Shown in pieces: positions 11,551 to 23,900 of a stretch of DNA of 64,000 bases. The notes under the pieces were generated by a model. The model searched no databases. It saw nothing but the letters and a program-made list of their open reading frames with translations, and had not been told where the DNA came from. The first letter of the stretch is position 1; each line of letters opens with the position of its first letter. Source of the DNA: Rhinopithecus roxellana (taxonomy: Eukaryota; Chordata; Mammalia; Primates; Cercopithecidae); the NCBI RefSeq assembly GCF_007565055.1, contig NC_044554.1:20624921-20688920 (forward strand). The letters are read 5' to 3'. The translations under genes and the position numbers were made by a program.

Positions 11551-12914
11551 CCTCAGTAAATAGAGGAAACTGATGTTACAATTCTGTAAGACTTGGGTAT
11601 TTTGATGTCGGTTGCATAAAGATTGTTATAGTATTTTAGTAATACAATGTTTTGTAAAAACATGTAAGTAAATAGTAATGAAGTGAATGTGAGTTTATAA
11701 GTTGTACATAAACATTCTTGAACTACAAGTGAAAAACTAGTTGCAAGGATTAAACAGATTGCAAGGAAAAAGATAATAAATAACAAGAAACAAAAACTAC
11801 CAAACTCTCAGCAATAACTAATAGGGGTCTGGGAGTGAGGGTATAAAGGAAGGAGGAGAAGGAAGAAGAGAGAAGTCGGAACAAATTTATAGCATTCTAT
11901 GGGTATCTTCTTGTTTCAATCTTATTAAAATCATCAAACAACTAGCAAGATCGTAATCTTCACAAAGTCAAAATATCAGGATAAACAGAATTCCGGAAAG
12001 TTAAAACAAGCCCCAGTGTACAAAATGTTCTTTTACCTTTGGAGCATTTAAACATGGATAGAAGTAGGGAAGACAGAAATGTAGGCTTAGAATGCAACAA
12101 ATAGGAGATCCTCCGCAGAATAAGCTGATACTACATAAGGTAAGAGTGAACCCCGGGCTGCTATGGCACTACTGCTGGGGCACTGTTCTTGCAGTTTTCC
12201 ATTTCAATGGTGCCTGCTAGGTTGTGCAATGTGTCAGTGTTGGGAGAAAGAAGTAAAAATGCCCCCACCACCCACCTCTTAAGGGAAGTTGTGGAGAGGC
12301 AGAAAAGAATAAAGATTCAAGACAGCAGTGAACACGTGTACAATAAATGAGCAATAGCTGTGCAAAAGAACAGTAATAGCATGTAGTGGGAATAAGTAGA
12401 GAAGGATGTAAATGAAGTTAAGGTGTTCAAATTTCTTTGTGCTATTTGGGAGGAGAGTAAAAGAACTGGACAATAAGTGTTCTCTAGGTGGGAAGGGAAG
12501 TGGGAGCAATGTTCTGGGAGGCAAAAAGTAACCTAGGCAAAGTTTTAAATTAAATTTAAAATTTAAGCATCTGTTACGTATGTATATGTGTGTATTGAGG
12601 AATATACAAAAGAATGATCACTAAAATTAATGTTATTTTTTCCTCTGATGGATTTCATTGGATACCATGTTCCAGGCACTGTTCTAGGAATTGATTTAGA
12701 AATGAGATAAGAAAAATACATGCTTTCTAAGACAACACTTTCCAGAGAGTTATCGTAGAAAATTAGTTAGAGATAACTTTTTTGTTTCTTTCTGCTATTT
12801 TTAATTTACAATTTAATGAGAACAATGTTAATAATAATTTAAAATAAAGCCACTTTTATTACAAGTAAACAAATTATTTGCTTTACAAATGGCATTTAAA
12901 TTTGAAATAAAAAA
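11551..12914. other. Unassigned sequence
   Basis: Nothing clear is seen. The purine-rich stretch at 11820-11880 and short open frames at 11553-11786 and 12279-12524 (minus) have no recognisable similarity. Confidence 0.4.
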
Positions 12915-14535
12915 TCACATTTATTGATTTTCATATGTTGAACCAACCTCGCATCCTGGGAATGAAGCCTACTTGATTATGATGGATTAGCTTTTTGATG
13001 TGCTGTTGGATTTGGTTTGCAAGTATTTTGCTGAAGAGTTTTGCATTGATGTTCATCAAGAACGTTGGTCTGAAGTTTTCTTTTTTATTGTGTCTTTGCC
13101 AGCTTTTGGTATCAAGATGATGCTGGCCTCATATACTGAGTTGCAAAAAAGTCCCTCCTCCTCAATTTTTTGTAATAGTTTCTGTAGGAATGGTACCAGT
13201 TCTTCTTTGTATGTATGGTAGAATTCAGCTGTGAATCCATCACGTCCTGGGCTTTTTTTGGTTGGTAGGCTATTTGTTACTGATTCAATTTGGGGGCTCA
13301 TTATTGATCTCTTTAGGCATATTCAGAAGATTGAAGTTGGACTCCTTCCTTACACCATATACAGAAATCAACTCAAGATGGATTAAAGACTTAAATGTAA
13401 AACCCAAACCATAAAACCTTATGAGACAACCTAGGCAATACCATCTTGGATGTAGGAATGGGCAAAGATTTCATGACAAAGACACCAAAAGCAACCACGA
13501 CGAAACCAAATATTGACAAATGGGATATAATTAAACTAAACGGCTTCTTCACAGCAAAAGAAATAAACTATCAACAGAGTAAATAGACAACCTACAGAAT
13601 GGGACAAAATATTTGCTAACTATGCATCTGACAAAGGTCTAATGTCCAGCATCTATAATAACTTAAACAAAGGTACAATACAAAAGCAAACAACCCCATA
13701 AAAAAGTGGGCAAAGGACACGAACAAACACTTCTCAAAAGAAGACATACATGTGGCCAACAAGCATATAAAAAAAAAAAAAGCTCAATATCACTGATCAT
13801 TAGAGAAATGCAAATCAAAACCACAGTGAGATATCATTTCAAACTAGTCAGAATGGCTATTATTAAAAGGTCAAAAAATAATAGCTGCTGGTAAGGTTGC
13901 AGAAAAAAGATAATCCTTTTACGCTGTTGTTGCGAGTGTAAATTAGTTTAACCATTGTGGAAAGCAGTATGGCAACTCCTCAAAGAGCTAAAAGCAGAAC
14001 TGCCATTTGACCCAGCAGTCCCATTATTGGGTATATACAGAGGAATATAAAGCATTCTACCATAGACACATGTATGTTTATTGCAGCACTATTTACGATA
14101 GCAAAGATGTGGAATCAACCTAAATGCTCATCAATGACAGGATAAAGACAATGTGGTACATATACACCATGGAGTATTATGCAGCCATAAAAAAGAACAA
14201 GATCATATCATTTGTGGGAACATGGATGGAGCTGCTGGTTATCATCCTTAGCGAACTAACGCAGTAACAGAAAACCAAAAGCAACATGTTCTCACTTTAA
14301 CTGGGAGCTAAATGATAAGAACTTACGAACACAAAGAAGGAAACATCAGACACTGTGGTCTACTTGAGGAAGGAGGGTGGGAGAAGGTAGAGGAGCAGAA
14401 AAGATAACTATTGGTAGCTTAATACTTGGATGATGTAATCATATGTACAACCACCCCCCTCTGATGACATGTTTATTTATGTAACAAACTTTCACATGTA
14501 CCCTCAAACCTAAAATAAAAATTAAAAAAAAAAAT
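12915..14535 (+). mobile_element. L1 (L1P-type) with 5' inversion
   Basis: The right part (about 13321-14535) is a plus-strand L1 with the ORF2 C-terminal region, 3'UTR ('cacatgtaccctcaaacc') and poly-A tail. The left part (about 12915-13320) is L1 ORF2 in the opposite orientation. This head-to-head arrangement is the classic product of twin priming during target-primed reverse transcription. The copy is 5'-truncated and carries frameshifts. Confidence 0.9.
13056..13301 (-). pseudogene. L1 ORF2 reverse-transcriptase fragment (inverted segment)
   Basis: An 81-codon open frame on the minus strand contains KKSPGRDGFTAEFY and ASIILIPKAGKD, hallmark stretches of the L1 ORF2 RT fingers region. ORF2 normally has about 1275 residues, so this is a small remnant. 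The plus-strand frame at 13000-13221 is its shadow. It has no function by itself. Confidence 0.92.
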
Positions 14536-14542
14536 TATCAAC

Positions 14543-14790
14543 ACTGTCAGCCCTCCATATCTACACGTTCTTCATCCATGGATTCAATCAACTGTGAATA
14601 AAAAAATTTTTTAAATAAATAAAAGCAACACTGTAACAAAAGTAATAAAAAATTGCAGTATAAGATCTATTTACTCAGCATTTACATTCTATTAAGTATT
14701 ATAAGTAATCTAGAGATGATTTAAAGTATATGGGAAGATGTGTACAGGTTATGTGCAAATACTTCAGGCCCAAGACTTGGATGTTAGCTA
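14543..14790 (+). mobile_element. Tigger-like MER DNA element, copy 1 (3'-truncated)
   Basis: It starts near 'gtcagccctccatatctac', a Tigger-type terminus, and holds the internal string 'ataagtaatctagagatgat' near 14701-14720, which recurs in the copy at 17434. It directly abuts the L1 tail. The distal terminus is missing. Confidence 0.65.
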
Positions 14791-14834
14791 AATACATTAC
14801 AAACACTGCAATTTTAAACAGGAAAATGTCACGT

Positions 14835-15065
14835 TCTGGATCGGAAATCAGCACATTACAACATGTGGATCAAATCTGACCCATTGCTGGTGTTTACAAA
14901 TAAAGTTTTATTGAAAAATACCATGTCAATACATTTAAGTGTTATTAATGTCTCTTTTTGTGTTACAATGACAGAGTTGAGTAGCTGTAATACAGACCAG
15001 GTGGCACTTAAAGTCTGAAATATTTACTATCTGGCTTTTTACAGAAAACATTGCTAATGCTTTGT
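14835..15065 (+). mobile_element. Old DNA-transposon-type MER repeat (hAT-like)
   Basis: The order 'acaaataaagttttattg', 'agagttgagtagctgtaa' and 'atatttactatctggctttttacag' matches a common medium-reiteration repeat that I recall as a non-autonomous DNA element. I do not assert its name. The termini are indistinct. Confidence 0.55.
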
Positions 15066-15194
15066 CTTGATGAATATAAAAGTAAAAATATGTTTTCAGT
15101 TTAATGTAAAAAAATATATTTTTAGTTTATGCAGATAATATGATCCCCTCACCTTTTTCTGTGTGCTATGTATCCATACAAAACTTGCATTCAT

Positions 15195-15395
15195 AAACAC
15201 ACAGCTAACATCCATTGAGTAGTACGTGTCAAGTATTTGTTTAAGAAATTTATGTGTATGATTTACTTGATTCTCACAGCAATCTCATGCATTGTTATTT
15301 TGCTTTACAAATAAACAAACTGAGACTTTGGGAAATCATATAATTCGCACAGGATGACACAACTAGTTCAGTGACATAGGTGGGATCTTAAAATG
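15195..15395 (+). mobile_element. MIR SINE
   Basis: The core region is recognisable: 'ttctcacagcaatctcatgc', then 'aaataaacaaactgagactt' and 'cacaactagt'. These correspond in order to the MIR consensus on the plus strand. It is highly diverged, as expected for a pre-eutherian element. Confidence 0.75.
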
Positions 15396-16079
15396 CTTAT
15401 TCTTCTTTTTTATTCTTCTATATGCTTATTCTTATTTTTAACGGGAAGGCTCTACCTGACAAATATTAAAAGTGTTCTCTGGATGCTTAAATTGCGAGTG
15501 TTTTTTTCCTACTCTTTTCATCTATATATTTTTCTTTTCCTGTAATGAACCTTTACTATTTTGTTATTTATTGAATGTGTTATTTAAAAATGGCAAATAT
15601 TCAGCATTTGTATAATTGCAAATTGGTCAAACTTAACTACTATCATTTGCTGACTATTTTTGCATCATATCTTACAGGAAAGCACAATTAGACGTTTTAC
15701 AGCATCTTCAGTACTGAAGAAATTATGTAATAATTGTCAAACCAAAGTACAACTTGTTTTTCTTTGTCATCAATTAACCTCTGGTAGGACTAAAAGATAT
15801 AACTTAGTATTATTTTTTATAAGTCACTGGTATTCTTAATAACAGTCCAAGAACAAAATAATAAGAAATGAGGAAACTCAAGGTTTAGCCTTTCTTTTCC
15901 AGATTTCTTGCAAGAGTCCTTCATATTCTCTATTGACAGTTTCTCGCTCTATTACCCTCTGCATTAAAAATTCCACCATCATTATTCTGTAAGAGAGCAT
16001 TGACATTACAAGCCAGTGACCTTTTTTCAGACATCAGTAGTGTCAATTTTTTTTTTCATCATTCAACGTTGTTTATCAC
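15396..16079. other. Unassigned AT-rich sequence
   Basis: No recognisable element or coding signal. Confidence 0.4.
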
Positions 16080-16640
16080 CCTTCCCTTCAAATAATCCTC
16101 TCCCTTGACATCTTTTATCTTGCACTATCCTGGCAATTCTCTTCACCTGTATTTTTGTCCACCTCTGCCATGCCAGTTCCTCAGCATCGCATGCAGGGCA
16201 CGTGACTGGTCCTCTGTACCATTACATGTTCTACAGGTTCCCTAGTTTCATTTCATGTCTTAGCAACTCTGAGCAAATTTTGGTTTGTTGAACAAGCATG
16301 ATCTTACCATTTTTGTGCCCCTGCTCATGGTTCACACCCTTCTAGTACAAATTTTCTCCCTTCCTCTCATGACTAGTGTCTACTTATTTTTTAAGCCTCT
16401 ACTGAAATGTTACAGTCTCCAGAAACATTTCCTTCATTTACTAAAGAGATACTATTTCTTACTCTATCAGATCTCCATTTTGGATTTTTGTAGCATTCTA
16501 TTTATATTTTGACAGTTGTGTTCTACTACTTTTATGCCATTTATCTGCGTTTATCTGCATTGGGCAATGTAAGGGCTTATAATGACTGTATCTTACTTAT
16601 TTTTTCGAAGTTTGTGTGGCACATACTACATTGAACACCA
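16080..16640 (+). mobile_element. L2 LINE fragment
   Basis: Pyrimidine-rich wording follows the L2 3' order: 'ctctgccatgccagttcctc' near 16163, 'tttaagcctctactgaaatgt' near 16390, then a 'gtaagggcttataatgactg' stretch near 16570. The open frame at 16285-16512 lies within it and is not a gene. Confidence 0.55.
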
Positions 16641-17433
16641 CATGTGTGCAGTAACAATTAGTCAATATAGATACTCGTTTAAACAAAAATTATGAGAATG
16701 GCATGGCATGTGTTTTTCATCATGTTACAATGAATAAATATGTGTATCACAAAATCACTGGTAAGCATGTCTGAAGGAGTCCTTGATTTCCATTTTCAGC
16801 CAATATAATAGGGTAAACGTATATAAGAAAATGTGAAATTCTTAAGGAAGTTATGCTTTTTACAAATGACTCACAATTTTAGGCATTTTCTTACCATTAC
16901 AAAACCTGTGTGTGATTATAACATATATAAATGTGCTTTACAATCTGTATCCCATTACTGTATAAAAGTTCAAGTGTTTTAAATTAGGTATCACTCCTGT
17001 ATTCCATTAATTGGAGATACTGATTGTAATATATGTCAGAGATTAACTACACTTTCGGCATTTAAAATGGTGTGAATAATAAGTTATTGCAGCTGGCTTT
17101 AATATTTTTATGTTAACAGAAATGTTATAAGCAAAGAGTAATTTGAATGGATAATTTTTTGAGATATTTAATTTATTATGAAGTGTTACCTCGACCTTTG
17201 TCTTGAAAAAAAAACTTGTTCATTTCATTTATCATAATTAATCAAATCTAAGCTATCACCTGTCTTAATTTGGGATACTCCCAATTGCAGAGATGTTAAA
17301 ATGTGAAAGAATCTGCATATTAGAACTGATGAAACATGGTATTTAGGCTACATTAAGTAATTACTGAAAAGCATTAATCAATTAGCTAACCACTTGTTGA
17401 TTACTACTACTGCTTCAATACTTTTGTAATAAA
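16641..17433. other. Unassigned AT-rich sequence
   Basis: No repeat or coding sequence is recognised. Confidence 0.4.
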
Positions 17434-17792
17434 CAGTTGGCCCTCCATATCTGTGGGTTCAATCAACCATGGATCAAAAATATTTTAAAAATGCATTGCA
17501 TCTGTATCAAACATGCACAGAGCTTTTTCTTGTTATTATTTTCCTTTTTATTTTTTTATTTTTTTTATTTTCCAAACAATGCAGTGTAACAACTATGTAG
17601 ATAACACTTACATTGCACTTGGTATTATAAGTAATCTAGAGATGATGTAAAGCACACAAGAGAATGTGCATATGTTATATACAAATACTACCTAATTTTA
17701 CACAAGGGACTTGAGCATCCATGAATTTTTGTATCCACTTGATACAAAATATCCTGGAAAAAAAATCCCCCATGTATATCAAGAGATTACTG
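17434..17792 (+). mobile_element. Tigger-like MER DNA element, copy 2 (both ends present)
   Basis: It begins 'cagttggccctccatatctg' and ends '...gattactg', whose reverse complement begins cagta, so degenerate terminal inverted repeats are visible. It shares 'ggtattataagtaatctaga' with the copy at 14543. A T-rich run near 17540-17570 may have expanded inside it. It is about 359 bp long, non-autonomous and has no transposase. Confidence 0.7.
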
Positions 17793-19550
17793 TGTAATTT
17801 TTTATATATTAGTACATGTATATTTTGTTAAGATAAGCACATTCAGATTAACTTGAATGAAGATTAATTTATTGAATATTCTCATATAATAATTTAAAAA
17901 ATGGTATGATGTGTTGCATAAATGTAAGATGTTACTTTTTAAGCTATTTTATTTAAACATTCTTTTAAAGACATCATGTAATTTTAAAGTTGGGCAATTA
18001 AGATAAATTAGTCAATAAGAAAGTAATTTGCTCTGTATTGTTCCAAAATCGTTATTAAGCAATAAAATCTAATTAATATTAGAGGAATATCTTCTCATGC
18101 CTTTGATCTCCAGTTCCTACATACACACACATTTCCAAAGCTTAGAAGTCTTTGTGAAACTGGGGAATAAAAGAGAAAACAGATGCCATTTATTAAAACT
18201 GTATGTTCAATGTTGAATCCTTAGGAAGAAAAAGGTTTAGCTACATGAAATGGTGACAGAGCTAACATATAGTCAAGATTGAAGAACTGATAATAAAAGC
18301 TGGAAGAACCTCATTGCTTTTGCATTCTTGCATTAATATTTTCTGTTTACATTTTTATATGCAACCAGATTTAGAAACATGAATTGCCGAGATTAAAAAT
18401 TTAATATATTTGTAATTTTAAAAATACATACCATCCTGCTATATCAATCTATGGATAATAAAATCTCTCTTTAAATAGGGTTGGATTCTATATATTTTCT
18501 TCATAGCTTTGGTGAAAGCAATAAATCTAAAAATAATAAAAGAAAGGAAAATCAATCTTAGAAATATGATCATTAAATAGCTTTGCAGAAATATTTTGAG
18601 GCTTTAAAAGTTTGGTTTTCAAATGTTTGTATACATTTTGATACTTCATTTTGAAAAGTTTTAAAAAATTGTGCTAAGACCATTTAAGCTTTTCTCTGAA
18701 AATAGTTTTGAATAGTTCCATTACAATGATTCCTGCTGGGTGGGAATTAACCCACATTTAGATTATTGAAGAGTGCATTTAAAGATGTTCTCCTCACTTT
18801 TCATTAGTTGTATTATCTCTTGATTCTTCTGCTTAAATGGAATTGGATTTTGCACCTTTTCTTTATAGCTTCAGTGGGAACAGTAAATTACCTCTTCAAG
18901 ATGTTTTGGTGAGGGCCAAATATTTCATTATATCCTGGGAGATTAATAAGAAACTCTGCATTCACAGCTGCCTGTCTTATACGTCATTGGATCTAAAAAA
19001 TTGCTGTACTGTATATCCATTAAAAAGGTGATTTTTCAGCTAAGCTGTCATAATATTATAATATGATTATCCTATATTCAATGATTAAATTATCAGTTTG
19101 ATTTTTTTGAAATTACAAATTGGGCTAATTGTTGAAGTAACATAGCTTTTAAAATGTATTTAAATAATAAATCTATCCAAACTTTCATGTACATAATTTA
19201 TTTTGGAAATTACAACTAATGTTACTGTATTTTTACTGGTTTGTGTGTATGGGTATATATACTTATATCATTAATGTATATCACTGATGTATTAAGAGAG
19301 CAAAAATTGTGTAGGTTATTTGGTTCAATTTAGTCTTTAATCTCTTTGCTTTAATCCATATTTAACTCACTGAATCCATTTGATTAGTATATTTGGCAAG
19401 TGAAAACATAAGAAAATTTTACATCTCATTTCTTACTTCATTCTGTAATCTGCCATCCATTTCAGACTATTATCCAACAGACAGCGGCAGGGACAAATCT
19501 CAATCAAAGCTTCAGGAATGTAGAGTCAGGAGAGTTATGCTGTGACTTCA
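17793..19550. other. Unassigned AT-rich sequence
   Basis: A long stretch with no repeat family or exon that I can name. The small frame at 18837-19031 has no recognisable similarity. Confidence 0.4.
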
Positions 19551-19552
19551 GT

Positions 19553-19553
<1 letters not shown>

Positions 19554-19590
<37 letters not shown>
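19554..19590. repeat. Poly-T homopolymer, 37 T
   Basis: An uninterrupted T run is not attached to an Alu or L1 body. The sequence after it ('gtcactgtgtaactttgga') vaguely resembles a MIR core. The true length is uncertain because homopolymers this long are hard to sequence. Confidence 0.95.
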
Positions 19591-19591
<1 letters not shown>

Positions 19592-20297
19592 TCACTGTGT
19601 AACTTTGGAAGTGCTACATCTCGACAGACTGCAGTCTTCTCAACCTTGAAATTAGAACAACAAACCAGTGATCACTACTATTGCTTAAGTATAAAATATT
19701 TTTATAACTCAATGCAGGTCCTTTATTATCACTGAAAAAAACAAAGGTGTATCCTTTTAGAAAATAAATGTTACCTTATCTTCCTTTATTGAGGTCAGTA
19801 TATTTGCACTTCATTTTCAAACATAATCTACGCAATTCCCAAATTTTCCAATATTCTGGAAAGTTATATACATCTTATGAAATTAACAGTGGGAGTAATT
19901 GAAACTATATAACCAGGAAATTCTAAATATAGGCATGTATAGTCCCAAGATTTGAAATCACCCAAAAATAATTTTCTGATAATATAATCCCCAATGATGC
20001 CAATAGAAAATGAGAGACTATCCACCATTATCTTGAGTTCAAGATCAGTACAACCATATTTTGAAATAATATTTATGAAAGATGAGAGAGCAAAATTGAA
20101 AGATAAGTAAAACCTTGAAAAAGTATTTAGTAATCAAATTAGATAAATTTTTGAAAAGATTTGGACATTTTTGAAGTTCAGTTAGAGACCTAATTTGGTG
20201 TGTGCAGAAGTCCACTGGTAGACTAGATTAACAGATAACAAAGAGATAAGGCTTTAAAGGCCTTCTAGCCCTCAAAAAAGTGTATTCAAAATTCTTA
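19591..20297. other. Unassigned sequence
   Basis: A MIR-like trace directly follows the poly-T, and nothing is recognised beyond it. Confidence 0.35.
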
Positions 20298-20600
20298 GGT
20301 CCAGAGTGGTGGCTCACACCTGTAATCCCAGCACTTTGGGAGGCTGAGGTGAGCAGATCACAAGGTCAAGAGATTGAGACCATCCTGGCCAACATGGTGA
20401 AATTCTGTCTCTACTAAAAAATACAAAAATTAGCTGGGTGTGGTGGCGGGCACCTGTAGTCCCAGCTACTCGGGAGGCTGAGGTAGGAAAATGGCTTGAA
20501 CCTGGGAGGCAGAGGTTGCAGTGAGCAGAGATTGTGCCATTGCACTTCAGCCTGATAACAGAGTGAGACTCTGTCTCAAAATAAATAAATAAATATATAA
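20298..20600 (+). mobile_element. Alu SINE
   Basis: A full-length plus-strand Alu with both arms ('tgtaatcccagcactttggg' and 'ggaggctgaggtagg') and an (AAAT)n tail. A target duplication is not clear; a candidate aaaatt occurs on both sides. Confidence 0.93.
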
Positions 20601-20689
20601 AATTTTTTTCTTTGACACTCTTACTATTGCTATCACTAACCTTTAAGTTCTTATGTAAGTCAAACTAATTTTTCTTTTCAAATAATTAA

Positions 20690-20960
20690 CTTTTGATCTG
20701 TCTGCCATGAATACTTTATTCTCTTCTCTTGGCTAATCTTACTCTTCCTTCAAAACTCTATGTACTCCACCATTATAATCTTTCAATATACAATTTAGTC
20801 CATAACATAATTTATTTGCATTTTTATTTGAGTATTTGTTTCACTGACAAGATAGACATAATATCTATTTGGGAATAAAAATGTATTTTGTTGATCCCTA
20901 TTTTTTCAACCACTTGGCACTATACTAGGGACAAAAATAAATAATAAATATTTGATAAAT
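20690..20960 (+). mobile_element. L2 LINE 3' end
   Basis: L2-type wording 'cttactcttccttcaaaactc' near 20740 and the terminal 'cttggcactatactaggga...aataaatatttgataaa' at 20914-20960. Old and non-coding. Confidence 0.6.
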
Positions 20961-21414
20961 TTAAACAAATGAAGTAAAGATACATGGTTACCATACTAGG
21001 AATTGTTTATTACCTTCCAATATCCACTTCATTTAATCCTTTAGTGTAGAATAACTTGAATATTTGTTATGCAAATAATTACCAAGCTAAAGTCATTCCC
21101 AGACTCATAGTAACTAAGTTTGTCCACATGACTAAATTCTGTCCAAGGACATATGAGCAGTAAAGCTATAACTTCTGGATTCAGCCCTTACAATAAAAGA
21201 ACATGTCCTCCCCTTGCCCATTTTATCTTCCCAGTGGCTGAGATCTCTATATGTTAGTGAGAGCTGTCAACGCCTTTTTGGAACAGAACATTTTGAGGAT
21301 GGTAGAGCAAAAAGGGGAAGGACCTGAGCTTGTTGATAACGTGCAGTTGATATCAGGTGTGGGCTAATTCCCTCAGATTTTGAAAGGAAAAAAAATGTAT
21401 TTTCCTTAAGCTAT
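20961..21414. other. Unassigned sequence
   Basis: Nothing recognised. Confidence 0.4.
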
Positions 21415-21825
21415 TGTCTTAGTCTATTTTGTACTGCTACAACAGAATATCTAAGACTGGCTAATTTGTAGTGAACAGAAATGTATTTGGCTCATGGTTC
21501 TGGAGACTTGGAAGTCCAAGATTGAAGGGTCACCTTGAGTGAGGGCCTTCTTGCTGCATTATCCCATGGTGGAAGGGCAGCAGGGCAAGAAAGATGAGAG
21601 AAGGTGAGAGGGAGAAAGAGAGAGAGAGAGAACGAGAGAGAGAGAGGCAAACTCATTATTTTATCAGAAACCCACCCCTGATATAACAAAACTACTCCTA
21701 CAATGATGGTATTAATTCATCTCATGGCCTAATCGCCACTTAAAGTTCTCACCTCTTAACACAATTGCATTCAGGATTAAGTTATCAACATATAAGCTTT
21801 GGAAGACACATTTAAACCATAGCCA
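21415..21825 (-). mobile_element. MaLR-type solo LTR, minus strand
   Basis: It reads 'tgtcttagtctattttgtac' at the left and ends 'cacatttaaaccatagcca' at the right, the reverse complement of a MaLR LTR. Inside is a (GA)n run at about 21612-21648. Possible target duplication ctat(t/g). Subfamily not asserted. Confidence 0.75.
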
Positions 21826-22189
21826 CTATGATAATATTTGCAATGTTTTTATGGTAGCTGAAACCTATATCCTAATGAATACAACCTCAGATAGTGTCAT
21901 CTTCAATGTATTTTCGGGACATTGCGGTTACTTAGGGATAATCAAGTACTGATACTTGAGAACAAAAAACCCAGATTCTTCCTCCTCATTCACTGAAGAA
22001 TAATTAGAGATTTTGGTTAGCTGTAAAAAAAGAAAAAACTTGAATCAGGAATTGGACTGAAATTAAGCCTATGTTCCTTTTGAGCTCTCTTTTATTTTAT
22101 TATGGGCAATATTTCAAACCTTGTTATAAACAATTACTGTATACAAAGAAATGTGATATGGGTGATTGAATTGTTAAGGAAAAATGTGG
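21826..22189. other. Unassigned sequence
   Basis: Nothing recognised. Confidence 0.4.
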
Positions 22190-22530
22190 CAATAGAAAAA
22201 GAACTTTCTAAAACATAAAGCAAAATATGTTTCAAAGGAAGTGTGGCAGACTTTTAGAAAATTTTGAGGATAGTCCAAATATTCCTGGGTTTTGGCTCTT
22301 TTTTTGTTAATGATCTGCATAAGTGATCTGGACATGGAGACCAGCTGCAAAGATGTTTAATTTGATGATATGCAAAGATGAAGGCTGTAGTAGTAAATTC
22401 AAAGGCAAAGTGAATGAGAGGTTAGAGTCTTGGTGGTAGAAAAGTTACTTCATGCATGTGGGAATAGACTAAACAAAAGAGGACAAGATTTAAAATAAAC
22501 CCGGATTTAAAATACAAATGAAACAAATTT
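22190..22530 (+). mobile_element. Possible L3/CR1 LINE remnant
   Basis: The phrases 'ttaatgatctgcataagtga' and 'gatgatatgcaaagatgaag' recall the L3/CR1 segment encoding an 'NDL...FADD'-like RT region. The match is weak and by eye only. Confidence 0.3.
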
Positions 22531-23900
22531 TAAAAATTATTAAACTATCATCTTACATTTAAATAATCAATATATTAAAATTATATTAGCTCATATGTTA
22601 CAAAATAAAGCTACTATGGTATAATTAATAAATTATTATTTTTGCATGTGCATATCTCTTTGAGAATATGATCATTTGACTGCCAGATATTACAATGGTA
22701 TGTAAGATAATTTCACTAATGGATATAAAATTTTGACCATGTTTAGAAAAGGGAATGTTTTGTGAAAAACTTGACACAAGACACCAAACACAATGGGAAA
22801 ATCTAAATGAGTTGTACCTATCAGGTAGCATTATTTTTCAGTGTTTGTTTTAAATGATAAGATGTTTGAGGGAAGAAGATTTGCGTTCCTGTAATTGATT
22901 GCTTTGATAATTCTGCTAAAGTCCTTCTAATGTTGTTTACTTCTAAATATGGTTCAATATCATTTTTCCAGAAATAACATGGAATGTTTTTCATTATTTG
23001 AGCATTAACAAATGTCAATGCTTTCATAATATCTCTACTTTTGTCTCTACCCAGGAGCTCCCACATATCTAGTTCTTAAGTGGTATGTTTATGACAATAA
23101 ATAGTTTGTATTAATTTATTTTCTAAGTTCTTATGCTGAGATTCTATGATTCTGTTTGAAGCAAACATTACTGAGGTGCCTAAACATATGCTTAAATGCA
23201 TCTCACTCTAATTGCTCTAACAAGTTTAAAGTGTTTAACTTCTAGAGTTGCTAGAAACACCCTTCTCACTGGAGCAAACTTTTTTCCTGCCAGCCACCAC
23301 TAAGGTTGTCAGGGTTAGCAAATAAAGGATACACATCTAGACTTGATTTTCACATAAACAATGGATAACTTAAAAGCATATCCCATGCAATATTTGCCCC
23401 ATATATTTTTAAAATATTTGATTGTATCTAAAATTTAAAATTTAGCTAGATATCCTGTACTGTATCTGGCAACAGTATCACTCATCCCACAAAGGCATGA
23501 TCATGAAGGAGTTTTCCCACAGGAACTTTCAGGTGAAGGAGGACCAAGGGCTGATTCCAAATGGCAGTTCATAGTGTGTCAATCTGAAATAAGAGATTAA
23601 ATAGTCATTGGAAGAACAACTCTTATTAGACTTTTGGCTTCTGGGTTCAGACTAAGTGTTTGCTCCAACCCTTCTGAAAATAGTTTTAAGAGGTTTTTAA
23701 AAGGGATCAAAAGGTGTATCAGAAAGCAAGGAACTACTGAATCTCTAAGATCAGATAGAGAGTTCAATGTCACCAGAGGTTGACACCCAACCATTTTACT
23801 GCCCTGCTATTCCTCCACCCTTGCCCCAACCCACATCTCCATTCCTCTGCTTTTGAGGAGGTTGGGGGTTGTGTGGAGAAGGAGTTACCAATGTATAGGG
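22531..23900. other. Unassigned sequence
   Basis: It contains an 81-codon minus frame at 22821-23066 starting MWELLGRDKSRDIMKALTF, which I do not recognise. It has no splice context or neighbouring homologous frame. The stretch 23780-23880 is locally GC-richer. Confidence 0.35.

Noticed and set aside
13000..13221. 73-codon plus frame
   Set aside because: It is the complement of the L1 ORF2 RT fragment.
18481..18895. Apparent similarity between 18481-18530 and 18841-18890
   Set aside because: Only about 50 bases look alike at roughly 70%, with no extension either side; chance in AT-rich DNA is likely.
22821..23066. 81-codon minus frame starting MWELLGRD
   Set aside because: Not recognised and isolated. 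It could be a relic of an old transposon or pseudogene, but nothing else supports it.
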